A DNA stretch of 64,000 bases from Acestrorhynchus altus (GCA_034509495.1 JAVGWO010000026.1:3404332-3468331); one strand, 5' to 3'; shown: positions 47,248 to 58,475, counted from the stretch's first letter. A program made the numbers and translations. The notes: a model not told the origin generated them from the sequence alone.

Positions 47248-47283
47248 CATTGCTGTTTTTGAGTGTAAACAGTAAAGCCCCAA
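47248..47283 (-). CDS. ARAP2: ARAP2 36-nt exon, PH domain strands
   Basis: A very short exon between acceptor 'ctttccctcaacag' and donor GTAAGT. It completes AA|T (Asn), then encodes 'WGFTVYTQKQQ' and the first two bases of Trp. It fits exactly between the neighbours in phase and supplies the 'W-G-F/L-T-V' strand that all ARAP C-terminal PH domains have at this place. An exon this short is easily missed by gene finders. Confidence 0.9.
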
Positions 47284-47735
47284 CTGTTGAGGGAAAGAGG
47301 AGGGGGGGGCAGGGAGGTAGGGAGGTGGGAGGTGGGGGTAGGGATGGAGAGAGAGAAATGAAAAAAAAAAAAATCAACACACAAACCTTTAGCTTCCCAG
47401 CATTTCACCAAGGACCCCATATCGATTAAAGTCTATTCTCAACTCTTTCCAACAGTCACAGAACGTGACCCCCAGAGGATTGCTAAAACGCTAAGCAACC
47501 GTAAAATTCAGCTTAGCTTCCTCCACAGCAGCCTAAATAAGACCTAAATGCAGTTTAAAAAGCTGGTGGGTGGAATAAAAGCTTGGGCTAAAGGAAAGCC
47601 CCGCTGCTCCTTGCTCTCTGGCAATAGTTCAGCACATGATACTAATGGATCCAAACTGCCTCTGATTTGCTGAGGACAGAAACACTCTGCATGCTCAAAA
47701 CAGGAGCATAGAAGGGGTGTGGATTCACTCAACTA
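47284..47735. other. ARAP2 intron, purine-rich patch then unassigned
   Basis: 47286-47375 is purine-rich with runs of G and A ('gaggggggggcagggaggta'). On the transcribed strand this gives a strong pyrimidine tract in front of the 36-nt exon, which probably helps its recognition. The rest is unassigned. Confidence 0.45.
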
Positions 47736-47739
47736 GGAG

Positions 47740-48425
47740 TAACTACGTCTAACAACTCTGACATTTTGAACTCTGACCAATATGAACTGGGCTTGCACGT
47801 GGACTAGTGAACAACAGGACACCTGGACATGGGTGGAGATGTTCCACTGTTCACTGTCTTGAAGTACCCGCATTAGGGAAAAGAGATTGCAATGCAAAAC
47901 TGTCATGGAGTCACTCACAATGGCAGTGGGTCATTTTCATCTTGAACAATTCCATGTGTGGAGGTGCTATGGTCAGCACCATGGTCAGTGGTTTGTTTTC
48001 ATGTGTCACACATCCACAAGGCCTGGTGTCACGGTGCAATTTTGTGCGATGCCAGATCACTTTTGGTCTTCATTACAGGCACTTTGACAGCCCAACATTA
48101 TTGATAATGAGATGCTGTCATAGTTTTCTGAACACACACTCCAGTGTGTTATTACAAGAGGAAAATGCTAGTAAATAAACTGCTGCCAACTCAAAAGCTT
48201 GCCTTGAAGACACAGGCTAAGCCATGGCCAATCACATTGCCAGAAAACATGTGGGATGCTATTGGACAATCTATCAACACTCCACCCTGCTGCAAAATCT
48301 GCAGGAAGAGAGAGAATAATCAGGCTGCGTGAGGTGGATTTTCACAGGACACCACTGGGAACATCTACAACTCCATGCAGAGACTTCTGGTATGTAGCGT
48401 TATACCCGACGCTATACTGAGACAC
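47740..48425 (+). mobile_element. Tc1/mariner-like transposon fossil, C-terminal half
   Basis: The plus strand carries 'gttttcatgtgtcacacatc' through 'gccttgaagacacaggctaa', then 'TLPENMWDAIGQSI' (final Glu region of the DDE domain, from 48230) and the shared 3' segment 'ctgcaaaatctgcaggaag', 'gaacatctacaactccatgc', 'gcgttatacccgacgctata'. It is the fullest of three copies of one family in this window (also about 0.15 kb and 6 kb). Frame broken. Confidence 0.7.
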
Positions 48426-49140
48426 ATAATAATATTATTAATAATGCTCATAAATATCAATCTAAATATATATTTTTGAATTTATCATCCTTTTATCTTA
48501 CAAATAGAACTGCAATCAGACATTCACTTAGGCTGCAACTATTTGTGCAGCTATTTTTGACAGTAAATTAATCCCATGACTAAACACACTTCCAAAGCCA
48601 TCCAATAATAAGAACTTACTTTCATGTAAACTTTGTTTCGCATCTGTTCGACCTTAAATGGTGCAGCAGATATAGCTCCCTCTGACTGGCTGATCTAACT
48701 CGCATGTCAAACCACAATATACTCTACCGACCTACACAGCAAGACTTCTGAGTATTATTCTATTCAAAGCTCACAGTTTTTAGTGTAGTTATGTGTGGTT
48801 TGGGACACTGTATGAACAGCTTAAATTTTTTACACAGGGGACAATGAAAAGGTTATTTCAAAACTTTATTAGATATCTAAAAAGCCTTAGGACATTTTAC
48901 AGACAAGGCTTCTTTAATACTTTATTCTCACAAGCTTTTCAGTCTTATAATCCAATACCACTTTCATTCTTGCACTTCTGGAAAATAGCAAAATAAAAAT
49001 CCTACCCCCAAAACACCCAGTGATTTCACCTTCAGCCCAATCTGTCTCTACATTCTCTCCTTTCTCACCTCTCTTTCTCCCAACACTGTGCTCAATGCCT
49101 GGGATCGATTTTTCTTTAATCTCTCCATCTCCATTCACTC
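48426..49140. other. ARAP2 intron, nothing recognised
   Basis: AT-rich, no exon or repeat family recognised. Confidence 0.35.
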
Positions 49141-49149
49141 ACATCCATC

Positions 49150-49610
49150 TCTACCATCCCCCAATCCCCCATCCTATTTGAATGCGAAGCACGCATTATA
49201 ATTGCAGGCACAAAGTTATCGGGTTCTTGTTACACTTGCATTCTGAGAAATTGATTCAAATGATAACTGGTAAAATGTTCTGATCTGCTTGGAAAATGAT
49301 TAAAGTAAAACAAATCTACTCTGCCCGTGTTCCCGGGAGGAGCGGACAAAATGGATAATTTGTATTTGTTAAAACCCAATTACATTTAATCAATTCTGTT
49401 ATTGTGATATAAATGTGGTTTTGGGGAAGCCTTTAAAGCCGTTTCCTGAGATAGGGACTTGAACGAAGCTGAATGGGCCATGAATCTTTGGTAACAAGAG
49501 CCTGAGACAGGACCAAGCACCAAGGGATATTAATGAGAACAGAGGATCACACTGAAATAATTGGGAATCGATCTTAATAATACACTTAAAAATAATAACA
49601 TCTCTCGGAG
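49150..49610. other. Possible conserved non-coding element in ARAP2 intron
   Basis: A repeat-free block with 'cgcattataattgcaggcac', 'aatggataatttgtatttg', 'cccaattacatttaatcaat', 'gatattaatgagaac': dense AT-core homeodomain-type sites, no open frame. This is texture-based judgement only. Confidence 0.3.
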
Positions 49611-50005
49611 TGGCAAAACCAAATATGACTAATGTATTTTATTCTGGCACTTTAAAAGTTCCATGCGTACTGAATCTTTAATAATTCTATAAGTTAAGCA
49701 GATGATGTGTGTTGTATTGCTATGTGGTATTTTGCTATGTGGTTTTAGTGAAAGTATAAGTGTGGAACTTTGTGCTGCTAAACTAGGACAGAGTACCAAA
49801 GCATTTTGGTACGACCAAGAAGTGATGGGCACCAGAATTCGTGACTTGAGTTTGAGTCACAGTTAAGTTGCATACTGGCTCACATCTCAACTTGGACTCT
49901 TGGACTGAATAATAACATGCAAATTATAAACAACATTCCATGATCTAGGTGTGATGTGTGAAATCTACTAAACGATACTTAATTTTGTTGAATCGAGACA
50001 CTAGC
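49611..50005. other. ARAP2 intron, nothing recognised
   Basis: AT-rich, unassigned. Confidence 0.35.
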
Positions 50006-50009
50006 CCTT

Positions 50010-50228
50010 TCCTTCTGTCATGCCACAACACCCAGCTAGTGCAGGCTTGTTATCGGTGAGTGGTGAGTATAGCATTAGATTCTCTGGAGCACATAAACAT
50101 GAACCTACTGGCACCATGACTAATCCCAGTTGGGGATGAGATAGGGCGGTTATCATCCACCATTCTGACCTCACTAATGACCTCTTCTTACTGAATGCAA
50201 TGAAATCTTTATAGCAATGCTCCATTTC
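50010..50228. mobile_element. Non-autonomous Tc1-like element (family 'T'), partial copy
   Basis: 'gattctctggagcacataaa', 'catgaacctactggcaccat', 'gacctcactaatgacctctt', 'aatgcaatgaaatctttata', 'gcaatgctcca' match the family with internal loss. Confidence 0.65.
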
Positions 50229-50885
50229 TTAAATATAACAGAGCTTTGCTTTCTGAATGTTTATAATTTTGACATGTTTTATAAAACAAGTCAAGAAACA
50301 TTTTCTGTTGCATTGTGGTATTAGTGTATGAGAAATGCAACTAAATATAGTAAAAAAAAGACTACAATGTTAAGATGGTCAGTTCAGATTAACTTTAAAT
50401 CATTTTAAAAAACTGAACTGCAACCAGCAATATGCTCAGAAAAAAATATATGGTTGACGCATTAAGTAAAGCTAATTTGTTTATGCACTGCAGCTCTACA
50501 GTGCAGTTGGGGATGACCTGTTCCTGCATTGACATTCTCAGCCTGCAGAACAGTTCCTACTGAGGAACGTGTGCTTTTGACTAGTTTTTACTCGGGAATT
50601 CTATTTCCCCCATCTTATATTTTTGTGCAGTCTTTGTGTCCTGAAGCTCTACCATCAATGCCCCAGTAATGAACCCTCTGTGAAAATGACTCTTTTCTGA
50701 CTCAGAGACTTGGTGATCCAAACTCGAGGTCAGCTGGCCTGATTTACCATTTTTAGACACGCTACAGAGCATGGCAGGATGTAAAACTCTTAACTCTATC
50801 TTTATCTGTCGACGAGCATGTGGGACCTGTTTTTCTCTATTTTTCTTGCCTGCCTCTCTGCATGACTTTGTTCATTATACAAAAA
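50229..50885. other. ARAP2 intron, nothing recognised
   Basis: No repeat family or exon seen. Confidence 0.35.
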
Positions 50886-50889
50886 AAGA

Positions 50890-50938
50890 ATAAGAATGAA
50901 TGAATGGATGAATGAATGAATGAATGAATGAATGAATA
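50890..50938. repeat. (GAAT)n tetranucleotide repeat
   Basis: About twelve GAAT units with one GGAT variant. It ends directly at the donor side of the neighbouring ARAP2 exon: the intron starts at 50943. Confidence 0.93.
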
Positions 50939-50943
50939 CTTAC

Positions 50944-51026
50944 TTGCTTGTTGGTTTCAGCTTTTTTCTCAGGCCTAGGTAGCATTTCACAGACTCCAGA
51001 GGAACCTCTTTTTCTGGCTTCGCACT
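50944..51026 (-). CDS. ARAP2: ARAP2 exon, C-terminal PH domain, second part
   Basis: Acceptor 'ccttccccag', phase 0. It encodes 'SAKPEKEVPLESVKCYLGL' and then 'RKKLKPTS' plus two bases of an Asn codon. Donor GTAAGT at 50943. It supplies the PH strands with the family pattern 'L-x-S-[LMV]-K-x-Y-x-G-[LV]-[RK]-K-K-[LM]-K-P-P/-T-S'. Basic residues here (R-K-K-x-K) lie where phosphoinositide-binding PH domains carry positive charge. Confidence 0.92.
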
Positions 51027-52405
51027 CTGGGGAAGGTATTGCACATGACAATATCAGGACACTAATTTGACCCAGAAAAGTCGCAAAACATGATTCATAA
51101 CATCTACTCTCACGCCCTACATGAACTCCTCAAATAAGTATTGTACCTTTATACAATTCTGCGTAATTCAATATGGCTGTAGCCCCCTTGGTTGATTATA
51201 CCTGGTAGGTAATAATGTCGTCTTTGCTTGAGGAGATGACAGTGAAAATGGCTCCATCATATTGCGCCACATTTTCCCCAAACTATCACTGTAAGTGCTG
51301 GAATTGAGTCAGACTTGCAGTCACAATGCGAGCAGCTCAGTTGAACTATCCGTGATATTCTTTTATTTCCCCTTGTTCATTTCTTTGAGAAGAGGAAAAT
51401 AATGCCAGTATCCTGTGTACAGCAGTTCCAAGCCCAAGGGCCTTGTTTAAACTAGCATATGCCAACAAGACTGTAATGTTGCCTTGAAGGGATGCATTTC
51501 ACACATAATGAACAAGACGGCGCAGCCGGAGAAGAGCAGGATGATAAAATAAGATTCTCCCTCTCGCGCACACAAACCTTATGCCCACTCACTTGCCCGA
51601 GAAAGAGAAACTTGAAAAACAAAGGCATCAGAATATCAATTAAATTTCTGCTTCACAGCTGATTTCCACCTCCTTTGCTCGATAATTAGAAGAACATTCT
51701 GAAGCATTCACATATTACATTAATTAAGCACAGAACAGCCTATGTTTAAAATGTCCTAAGCCCCTGCACACACGCACACACGTATGCATGTTTCCTTCCC
51801 TCTAATATCAATTATTAACACGTGTGTCAGCTCAAGCTGTGTGGGTGTGTATGTGTGTGTGTGTGTGTGTGCGTGTGTGTGTGTGTGTCACGGATGTGCG
51901 CATGAGTCCCAGAGGGAGAAATGCGCTTATACACATGCTGCAAAGGCAGTGAGAACAACACACAGTGCAAATTACAAATTACAAAAGCAGATCACCATTT
52001 TAATTTCAGAGAAAAGAAAGAGCTCTACACATCTTTACTTCTCAAAATGCATTATCTCCCCCTCCACAACGCACCACAAGTGGGCCATCCTGTTGGCCCT
52101 GAGCAGCTAATTTCATCCTACCTTTTTTTAATCATTAGCTCATCTGGAAGGAAATGGAACACCAGTGGCATGAATGACCAAACCAAAGTGTGAAAATCAG
52201 TGAGAAAGCCACGGTGGCGACTCAGAAGTGAACAGAGATACTGTTAGAGCTATCTGATGGCTATCAAACAGAACAAAAACTGAGCAAGTGTTGTTATTCT
52301 GCCACAGGCAGAAGGACTGAGATATTCAACCAAACCATGCTGATTGGTTATGGGATAGAGCTGTGGTTTGAGGTGATAATTAAGCAGACAAAGAAGTGGA
52401 GATGA
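51027..52405. other. ARAP2 intron with (GT)n at 51841-51888
   Basis: GT run with CG interruptions. 51230-51740 is repeat-poor and may include conserved non-coding sequence, but nothing decisive is seen. Confidence 0.4.
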
Positions 52406-52409
52406 TAGA

Positions 52410-52539
52410 GGATAAGAAGTGGGACAGAAAGAAAGAAAGAGAGAAAGAAAGAAGAGAGAGAGAAAGAAAGAGAGAGAGAGAGAGAAAGAGAAAAGAGAAG
52501 AAAGAGAGAAAGAAAAGAAAAGAAAAGAAAGAAAAGAAA

Positions 52540-52571
<32 letters not shown>

Positions 52572-52773
52572 GAAAAAGAAAGAAAAAGAAAGGATCGAGC
52601 AAAAGAAGGAAGCAAAAAAAAAAAAAGAAAAAAGGATAAGTTAAATCACCCATCATGTTCCATTGGACTCTACATTTTATCCATAACTACCCTGGTCTCC
52701 CTGGTGACTAAGGCCATTTCTAGCCCCACTGTTACTTTTGATGAAGGAACCAAGGAAAGGAAAGGAAAGGAAA

Positions 52774-52869
<96 letters not shown>

Positions 52870-53065
52870 GACAAGTGAATTCAACTGTCATACTAATACA
52901 GGGTTGTGCACTCCAATGAAAAACAGTTTCACGGACATTAAATACAGTGGACAGAAAATACAATACATATAAATATGGGAGGGAATAGGAAGGAAGGAAA
53001 TGAAAATGAAGCACGGAAAAAAGAAAAAAAGGAAGGGAATGGAATAAAAAAGGAAAACAGAGAAA
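52410..53065. repeat. Large purine-rich (GAAA)n region
   Basis: Two blocks, 52425-52640 (GAAA/GAGA mixtures) and 52750-52870 (nearly perfect (GAAA)n, about 25 units), plus a weaker A/G-rich block 52978-53060. Together they form several hundred bases of almost pure purine on the plus strand. On the ARAP2 transcript this is (TTTC)n and lies in the intron directly after the exon 53086-53222. Lys/Glu and Phe/Leu/Ser frames are artefacts. Confidence 0.95.
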
Positions 53066-53085
53066 TACATCCAAATATTGGATAC

Positions 53086-53222
53086 CTTTGCATCTTTGTA
53101 CAGCAGCAGCTTCTTGTCACGGAGTACAAGATATCTGTCCTGAAACTTGTGACCTGAAAGCAGTTTTGTTGCACCATCTTTAAATTTCAGGTGCTCTGCT
53201 TTCGTGATATCCATCAGCTCTT
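53086..53222 (-). CDS. ARAP2: ARAP2 exon, C-terminal PH domain, first part
   Basis: Acceptor 'gcctctgtttttag'; the first two bases complete a Glu codon. It encodes 'ELMDITKAEHLKFKDGA' and then 'TKLLSGHKFQDRYLVLRDKK' and 'LLLYKDAK', ending in phase 0 before donor GTATCC. This is the first two strands of the PH fold: the pattern 'L-S-G-x-K-F-Q-D-R-Y-[FL]-V-L-R-D-x-x-L-x-L-Y-K-D' is what identifies ARAP2 rather than ARAP1 or ARAP3, whose matching text differs more. A (CA)n tract begins only about 15 bases before the acceptor. Confidence 0.95.
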
Positions 53223-53230
53223 CTAAAAAC

Positions 53231-53246
53231 AGAGGCACGCACACGC

Positions 53247-53281
<35 letters not shown>
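53231..53281. repeat. (CA)n microsatellite at ARAP2 splice acceptor
   Basis: CA run with CG interruptions at the left. On the transcript it is (UG)n immediately upstream of the pyrimidine tract of the 53222 acceptor. Confidence 0.95.
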
Positions 53282-53282
<1 letters not shown>

Positions 53283-53772
53283 AAATGCTAAAGTATTAAA
53301 AAGATTTGATAAGGGCACAGCCCAAGTGTCGAAATAGCTTTGGGAGTGACAGAAACTGAAATAACTATTGAGAAAGATGATTAATAGACATTAATATCAT
53401 TTAGTGAGGTGTGAAAGGGAGGCTATTACTCTGAGTGGGTAAAAGGTTGCGTATGAGATGCTGGTTCAGTAATAGGCTATTAAAGGCTAAGGTGCTCTCC
53501 TGTCTGGAATAGCTGAAGGAGCAGTAGAAAGCAACCGCTAAATGAGTCCTGCTTTAGTGCAGAGAACGAGAGAATTCACAAGCAAAAGAGGAAAATGGAT
53601 CAGAAAGTTCTCTTTCAGAACCAAATATTACACTGTTGGAAGAATGGCTAAATGTATGAAAAACAATATCGTAGTATTGTTTATTTTAAAAACACACAAA
53701 AAAAACATTGGCATGTAGGAAACGATCTGAATAGTCCAGTGATGAACTATTCTCTAGATCAGTGAACTCTAC
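53282..53772. other. Short ARAP2 intron, nothing else recognised
   Basis: Repeat-poor. No additional exon is needed, since the flanking exons join in phase. Confidence 0.45.
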
Positions 53773-53901
53773 CTGGGCTGGAATGGGAAATCTTGTACCC
53801 AGGTAATTTTCGAATGAGCACAAAAGCTGAGCTAGGATCCTCCAGAGTATTCCACTCCAAAACCTGCTCCAGGACTTTCTCTTTGTAGTGTAATGGACGT
53901 T
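53773..53901 (-). CDS. ARAP2: ARAP2 exon, second half of RA domain
   Basis: Acceptor 'gtgtgtttttcag'; completes Glu (G|AA), then 'RPLHYKEKVLEQVLEWNTLE', 'DPSSAFVLIRKLPGYKISHS', 'SP'. Donor GTAGAG. 'ERPLHYKE.VLEQVL.W' is the most recognisable ARAP signature: the last helix and strand of the ubiquitin-like Ras-association fold, which in this family is reported to bind Rap/Rho-type GTPases. The exon ends with one base of the Glu codon finished by the next exon. Confidence 0.95.
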
Positions 53902-54955
53902 CTGAAAAACACACACAAATCACCGTGATTGAGAGACTGAGGGTCTGATGTACTAAGCCCTTGACATGGGGTTCAGAGGCAATTCACGGAAGTCTGACTG
54001 TGTGTTATGTACGAAACTGGCGCCCAAGCCTAAACATTCCGTTTATGGGCTGTGTGCATGGAAAAACATCACGCATAGGTATTTGAGGGAGAACAGCACA
54101 AAACATACAAGGGCCTGCCAAAAACACATCTGTAGATACCGGCTGATTTTGTTGCTGATTACATATTCTGCTTGATTTACCAATGTTTGAGCAGCTCAAG
54201 GTGGTTAATTGCATATGGATTTTCTTCTACCTTGTAAAACCAGAGGGAATCTCAAAAGACAGGTTATTGGCAGACATCCTGTAATTCTTTAGGCCTCAAA
54301 AAGATTTCAGAACATTCCAGTGGATTCCCAACTGTTTTCATAGTAAGAGGTTTATTGATTTTCAACAAAACAAATAAAATCAGGTGAAGAATGTCGATAA
54401 TCATGCATGAGATGAAGAAGCAGTAAAAAAGCAACAGAGATGAAACAGTATAAAGCGTGATCTCGTGTTTATTGTGGCCAAAATTCTCAAAATTATCTTT
54501 TTTTTTTTCATCAATTATCATCAAGTTTTCCACAAAATTAGCATTGACCGCGCCTCTGTCAAATTCTGGGCCCACTGTTTGTATAGCTCTCAACAAAACT
54601 CGTGAGTTTTAATTGAAGAAGATTACATCCTAAAAACCATTGCACTCGTGTCATTTAGGACAGCAACTGCTGCATTAGCAGCGTGGTCGCACTGTAGCAA
54701 TCAGTGCAGTACACGAGGAAAGAGTTGCCAAATCCAACAAAGTCAGTGCACTGTGAGCCACAGAGAGAACGTTTAACATACTGTGCCTCTCCTCACCCGT
54801 GGAGCTGCACCTCTAAATGCAGTTCAACATTCCAACTTTAAGTTAACCTGCATTTTAGTTCTGTGCAGAAACACTTTTTTAATTTTAATATCTCACAATC
54901 TACTTTTCCAAAAAGAAGGATGCATAGCGATCACTCTCCCGAGGCCCCATCATAA
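53902..54955. other. ARAP2 intron, nothing recognised
   Basis: A minus frame at 54264-54596 (110 codons) has no domain. Unassigned. Confidence 0.35.
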
Positions 54956-54959
54956 ACCA

Positions 54960-55012
54960 CTCGTTTAGGGCATTTCGCAGATGCTCTTGTCCAGAGTGAC
55001 TTCCAAAATTGC
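54960..55012 (-). mobile_element. SINE 3'-tail fragment
   Basis: On the minus strand 'agtcactctggacaagagca' and 'tctgcgaaatgcc' match the tail of the SINE at 58150-58378 ('ctgctctggataagggtg', 'aaatgcc'). Confidence 0.6.
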
Positions 55013-55149
55013 GTACTGTTTGTAATATATGTAGGGCAGTGACATGCCATTTTCTAGGCATCATATCTCAGGATCAGATTAACCTACAGACATGATGGTA
55101 CCCTGATTTACCCCACAGCAATCTGCTCATTGTGTGACAAATAATCCAT

Positions 55150-55530
55150 CTTGGATAAAATTCACTCATCTGCAACTGAATTAAATCCCGAACCTCCAAA
55201 GGAGCCTTCCAGTGCATGTTTACGCTTCTGTCCACATGTACATGTTCAACATGCAGATAGACTCTGACTGATCAGTGAGAGGGGGCAGGGTGATGATGAC
55301 ATCACTGATCCAGATATTGATTTATAGGGGTAAATGAGAACGGATGGTTTGTTTGCTTTTTCTTTGCTCACAGTGTTCCTATTTCATTAGAAATAAATGA
55401 TTTGATTTGGACCACCGACCATTTTGAAGAACTTAACATTGTCAATCTAATAATTAATGAAAATTCTTGCATTTTCAGCACAAAAGCACTCTGGATGACC
55501 TCATTCCAACAGGATCATTTTAGTCCTTAT
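55150..55530 (-). repeat. Interspersed repeat family 'R1', inverted copy
   Basis: On the minus strand: 'tctaatgaaataggaacactg' (against 'tttgaacatt' region), 'atcagtgatgtcatcatcacc', 'ctgatcagtcagagtctatc', 'gcatgttgaacatgtacatg', 'tggacagaagcgtaaacatgc' follow the order in 32880-33060. Confidence 0.65.
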
Positions 55531-57185
55531 ATGCAAAAAAAAAAAAAGTAGTAGTTGAACGTTTTGATCAAAATATGGTCAAATGCATACATACAAATAT
55601 TAAACATCTGTTAGCATTTACATCTCAAATGAAGACAAATATGAGTAGTCTAGGATCATCTGAAATTACAGTATCTGGCAGGCCTGACTGTCTCCTACAA
55701 ATACATTCATTCATTCATTCATTTATTTATTTATTTATTGGAATGTACACCAAATTATACAAACATCCCACAAAATTGGCCAAGGGCTTTAAAGCTAGCT
55801 ATGGTTTAAATGATCATGTAATACTGAAAGAGAAATGTGATTATAAAACCATCAGGAAATTTACTTTAAAACCAGACTTTAAACTGTTTACTCTAGTTGT
55901 AGCCAAAATGAAAATGTACTAATATTAGTTTGACTATCCAGCAAGAAAACTACACTAGACCTTTTATAACAGTATGACATTTCAAACACATACAAATCAG
56001 AATCTGACAAATAATGCGACTGTAAATATGGGTTTTTGGACTATATATATAAGAACTGAGACGTGTGCTATAATCTCTAAATACACTGAACAGTATAATA
56101 CAGATTACACCCAACATTCCGTAAAACCTGACCTCTCAACAACAGCTACTAAAGGTCAAGACATGGACGGGTCAATTTCATCTGTAGAGCTGAGGAACTC
56201 ATTTGACCTACTGTTTCCTCATTTCAGTCTGTGAGACTGAATAAAGTCAACAGTCACAAGGCTGTAATGCTTGCTGGATTTGGGTTTCTCTGTATGAAAT
56301 GATGTGTGTCCAAAGCAGGCAAGATATTACTAGTGGGTGGCATCTTTAACAATTTAACTCCAATCTTCCACAAAATTAATCTCCTCAACTGTGGCAATTC
56401 TTACATCAGTTAACTCTAACCCTAAAATGTCATCAGCAAATTCCATCATTACAAAAAAAAAATCTATTACAAATTAAATGCTGTTTTTTTCTGGCCTCCA
56501 TGTGCACATAATTACATAGTGCAAATTTGCAATTATCCTCAGCCAATCTGAGCCTGATTAGAAAACACACTCAAGTGCAAAATAGATCTATTATCCAGTC
56601 CTAATTTGCAAAAGGGGGTAACACAGTGCACACTATTGGCAAGCCTCATGCCTGCTCTCCCTCTGTTCCCCCTACAGCTTCAATCCCATCACACTCATTT
56701 AATAGTTTTTCATAACCAGGAGGAAATGATTCTAATAAACAGTCTGAGCACTCATGTATGTAACATGGCCATTTTTTAATGCAGCACCACAGCTGCTAGA
56801 GATATCAAGGCACTGCCAAATGATTATTCAGAGTTTAAAAGGTTGTAACCAACACTGTTGACTTTTAAGTGCTATGACATTCATAAAGAAGCTCAATTCC
56901 TACAGGGTTGACTAACACACTATAAATACACTGCAGGTTGACTACTTCCTCTTTAGGACTAGAGCAGACTGAGCCAACATCACCCAACCAACACCTACAC
57001 TTCAATGTTGGCAGTTGGCTTTATACTGTACTAGAAGAAAAGCCAAGAAGCTAAAGTCCTCACTGTGAATAAGGGAAGAACATTCTCGATCAGTGTGTAT
57101 AAGGAGTATAACTGTTTATTGTGAGGGCTGTCCTACCCCATCTTCAGAGAGCAAAAACCCTTATGCCACATATGAAGTGACAATC
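55531..57185. other. ARAP2 intron, nothing recognised
   Basis: (ATTC)n(ATTT)n at 55704-55738. Otherwise AT-rich, with no exon or named repeat. Confidence 0.35.
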
Positions 57186-57189
57186 AAAC

Positions 57190-57725
57190 TCATGGTCTTC
57201 AAACAGTCCTCAAAACAGTGAGATGGGTCTGGACTTTTCAAGTGGAATTTCGAGTGTTTGGAGTTCAAGAGTTTCAGCTCAAGCTCTTAGAGTCTGGATG
57301 AAGAGTGGAGAGGCACAGAATCCAAGGAGCTTGAAGTCCAGTGTGAAGTTCTCGTATTGCTCACCAGTGTTTCATCATGTCCAGAGTAAATGCAGTGTCT
57401 ATCAGGAAATACTAGAGCACTTCATGCATCCCTCATTCTTTTTTCAGCTAGACTTTGAACGTTCCCACAGTGCCAAAACTACTACAGACTGGTTTGCTGA
57501 CCATGATACTGCTGTGCTTGATTGGCCAGCCAACTCTCCAGACCTGAACCCCACAGACAATCTATGGGGCACGGTCAAAAGGAAGATGAGCAACACTTGA
57601 CCCAGCTATACGGACAAAATGAAGGCCGCTATCAAAGCAACATGGGCTTTAGTAAAATCTCAGTGGCACAAGCTGTCTGGGTGGGTCGCACTTGGGCTGC
57701 AATAACTGATCTGAGCATTTGAGAC
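57190..57725 (+). mobile_element. Tc1/mariner-like transposase fossil, C-terminal half
   Basis: The plus frame ending at 57600 gives 'FFQLDFERSHSAKTTTDWFA' then 'DWPANSPDLNPTDNLWGTVK' 'RKM'. This is the second catalytic Asp region ('QxD', here 'QLDF' in place of 'QDND') and the final acidic region 'PDLNPxxNLW', where the usual Glu is Asp ('TDNLW'). Upstream 'tggatgaagagtggagaggc' with 'ttcatcatgtccagagtaaa' is shared with 59430-59560. A second frame holds the 3' end. Inactive. Confidence 0.85.
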
Positions 57726-58145
57726 ATGGACTCCGTAACACCTCAGAAGGTGTCTTGTACCTGCAAGTTGTGAAGTGTGACTTCCATGAGCACGAGTGAG
57801 CGATAGGTCCCTGTGACCCTGCTGTTTGTTTATTGGTTGCTCTTCCACATATGATATGATAAGTACTTAGCAGCGTATAACCCATAAACCCCAAAAGATC
57901 TGCCTGATGTTTGGGGAATGCTCTGATCCAAATCTTCTGTTTTCGAACCATCACAATTTGGTGCTCCTCAAAGTCACTGAGGTTTTAAGCTTGTCCATTT
58001 TTCCTGGTTTAAAATGAATTTTAGTGCTATTAATGTTATGACTGGTGTGAAAGATATAAGATATGACAACTGACAGATGGAGAACAGTGAAAAGGTGGTA
58101 AATGCTATAAAAACGGTACAGATGACAATACCGTATATAAAGTAG
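57726..58145. other. ARAP2 intron, nothing recognised
   Basis: Unassigned, no exon seen. Confidence 0.35.
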
Positions 58146-58149
58146 TCAT

Positions 58150-58378
58150 GGTTGGTGGCTGGTGTGGTGCAACAGATTACACCACCAGTGCACCACCACA
58201 CCATGTGGGAGACTGGGGTTCTATTCCCAGGCTGGGCAACTATGCTGTGCTACACCAATATGAGTCCTTGGGTAAGACTCCTAACACTACCTTGAGCCAC
58301 CTCTGTAATGTGAAAAAGCTTGTAAGCTGCTCTGGATAAGGGTGTTAGCCAAATGCCATAACTGTAAACGTAAACGTC
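58150..58378 (+). mobile_element. tRNA-derived SINE
   Basis: Head: 'tggtgtggtgcaacagatta' (A-box-like) and 'ggttctattcc' at 58217-58227 (B-box, consensus GGTTCRANTCC). Body: 'gtgctacaccaatatgagtc', 'ttgggtaagactcctaacac'. Tail: 'gctgctctggataagggtgt', 'agccaaatgccataactgta', 'aacgtaaac', a tail shared by many fish SINEs. It lies about 100 bases beyond the donor of the next ARAP2 exon, in the sense-opposite orientation. Confidence 0.85.
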
Positions 58379-58475
58379 ATGTAATCAAATGTGAAGTACA
58401 TATGGTGCTGACAACACACAACAAATGTTTAGATAAATTACTGTATGGTTGTCTGTGTATAAAAATGTTGCATAC

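Noticed and set aside
52250..53280. Lys/Glu-rich and Phe/Ser/Leu-rich frames of over 100 codons
   Set aside because: Translations of (GAAA)n. Only the minus-strand segment 53086-53222 is a real exon.
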